Below, in pieces: positions 63,138-64,000 of a stretch of DNA of 64,000 nt. Under the pieces are notes generated by a model. The model saw nothing but the letters and a program-made list of their open reading frames with translations. It made no database searches and had not been told where the DNA came from. Location: assembly GCF_036173105.1 (NCBI RefSeq), contig NZ_CP108053.1:3348001-3412000 (forward strand), given 5' to 3'. A program made the position numbers and the translations under genes. Position 1 is the stretch's first letter; each line of letters begins with the position of its first letter. This stretch comes from Streptomyces sp. NBC_00287 (GTDB taxonomy: Bacteria; Actinomycetota; Actinomycetes; Streptomycetales; Streptomycetaceae).

Positions 63138-64000
63138 GTGCCTGGCACAAACCTGACTCGCGAAGAGGCGCAGCAGCGGGCGACGCTGCTCACCGTTGAC
63201 TCGTACGAGATCGATCTCGATCTCTCCGGCGCGCAGGAGGGCGGAACCTACCGGTCCGCGACCACGGTGCGCTTCGACGTCACCGAGACCGGTGCGGAGT
63301 CCTTCATCGACCTGGTCGCTCCCGCCGTGCACGAGGTCACGCTCAACGGCGATGCGCTCGACCCGGACGAGGTCTTCAAGGATTCCCGGATCGCGCTGCG
63401 CGGGCTGCTGGAGGGCCGTAACGTCCTCAGGGTCGTCGCGGACTGCGCGTACACCAACACCGGCGAGGGCCTGCACCGGTTCGTCGACCCCGTCGACAAC
63501 CAGGCCTACCTGTACACCCAGTTCGAGGTGCCGGACGCCCGCCGGGTCTTCGCCTCCTTCGAGCAGCCGGATCTGAAGGCCACCTTCCAGTTCACCGTGA
63601 AGGCGCCGACCGGCTGGACCGTCGTCTCCAACTCGCCCACGCCCGAGCCCAAGGACGACATCTGGGCCTTCGAGCCGACCCCGCGGATCTCCAGCTACAT
63701 CACCGCGCTGATCGTCGGCCCGTACCACTCCGTGCACAGCGTGTACGAGAAGGACGGGCAGTCCGTGCCGCTGGGCATCTACTGCCGGCCCTCGCTCGCC
63801 GAGTACCTCGACTCGGACGCGATCTTCGAGGTCACCCGGCAGGGCTTCGACTGGTTCCAGGAGAAGTTCGACTACGACTACCCGTTCAAGAAGTACGACC
63901 AGCTCTTCGTGCCGGAGTTCAACGCGGGCGCGATGGAGAACGCCGGCGCGGTGACCATCCGCGACCAGTACGTCTTCCGCTCCAAGGTGACGGACGCCGC
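63138..64000 (+). CDS. pepN: Aminopeptidase N, second copy (3' end outside window)
   Basis: 287 complete codons from GTG 63138 (GAGGAGA nearby) run off the right edge. GAMEN at 264-268 is seen; the HExxH site lies beyond the edge. The N-terminus (NLTREEAQQRATLLTVDSYE) parallels the copy at 45299 (NLTRDEARERAALLSVDGYD). Expected total about 850 residues. It is the usual PepN locus downstream of asd in Streptomyces, by memory. Confidence 0.93.
   Translation, partial: MPGTNLTREEAQQRATLLTVDSYEIDLDLSGAQEGGTYRSATTVRFDVTETGAESFIDLVAPAVHEVTLNGDALDPDEVFKDSRIALRGLLEGRNVLRVVADCAYTNTGEGLHRFVDPVDNQAYLYTQFEVPDARRVFASFEQPDLKATFQFTVKAPTGWTVVSNSPTPEPKDDIWAFEPTPRISSYITALIVGPYHSVHSVYEKDGQSVPLGIYCRPSLAEYLDSDAIFEVTRQGFDWFQEKFDYDYPFKKYDQLFVPEFNAGAMENAGAVTIRDQYVFRSKVTDA

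Overview
The window is chromosomal DNA from a Streptomyces species. The evidence is very high GC with strong GC bias at third codon positions, frequent GTG starts, GGAG-type ribosome binding sites, few TTA codons, Streptomyces-type intergenic repeats, and a gene order that matches from memory the conserved S. coelicolor block around mreBCD, clpXP and sodF. No database was consulted, so all names rest on motifs and remembered family features.

Bases 1-16.4 kb, nearly all on the minus strand, hold core genes: mrdA (PBP2, 3' end outside the window), mreD, mreC and mreB for wall growth and sporulation; ndk, a DUF4233 membrane protein, folC and valS; then clpX, clpP2, clpP1 and tig for protein folding and turnover. 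A Pro/Gln/Gly-rich membrane protein (plus strand) and a small secreted protein lie between valS and clpX. A ClgR-type box lies upstream of clpP1. tRNA-Pro(UGG) and tRNA-Gly(UCC) follow tig on opposite strands.

Bases 16.9-32.9 kb are mixed: a small membrane protein, an acyltransferase with a probable leaderless start, a SpoIIE-type PP2C phosphatase translationally coupled to a MESH1-like HD hydrolase, an Eis-like acetyltransferase with a TTA codon, an Nei/Fpg glycosylase, rpiB, two paralogous amino-acid permeases, a membrane Ser/Thr kinase divergent from an LAETG (class E sortase type) surface protein, an FAD oxidoreductase, bioY, sodF with a Nur/SrnR-type operator, and a histidine phosphatase.

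Bases 32.9-44.2 kb form the most distinctive region, a carbohydrate or polyol uptake and catabolism island. One FGGY kinase diverges from a nine-gene, largely overlapping operon: Tat-type lipoprotein binding protein, two permeases, ABC ATPase, DeoR regulator, second ABC ATPase, D-2-hydroxyacid dehydrogenase, second FGGY kinase, and a secreted glycerophosphodiesterase. Both ATPases carry Glu where MalK has the Q-loop Gln. A palindromic candidate operator sits in the divergent promoter.

Bases 44.3-64 kb return to conserved Streptomyces genes: a 73-residue CxxC protein, a mycothiol-nitroreductase-like DsbA protein with a CPWA site, two pepN paralogues (the second cut by the window end), an orphan AbiEi-like/nuclease-like protein, an R61-type DD-peptidase, a Tat metallophosphoesterase, a PNPOx-like protein with a VOC protein, a CGNR regulator, a large subtilase with an extended Asp-His insertion, an ECF sigma factor with a membrane partner, a TerD protein with five Trp-ended repeats, asd, and a DUF1203 protein.
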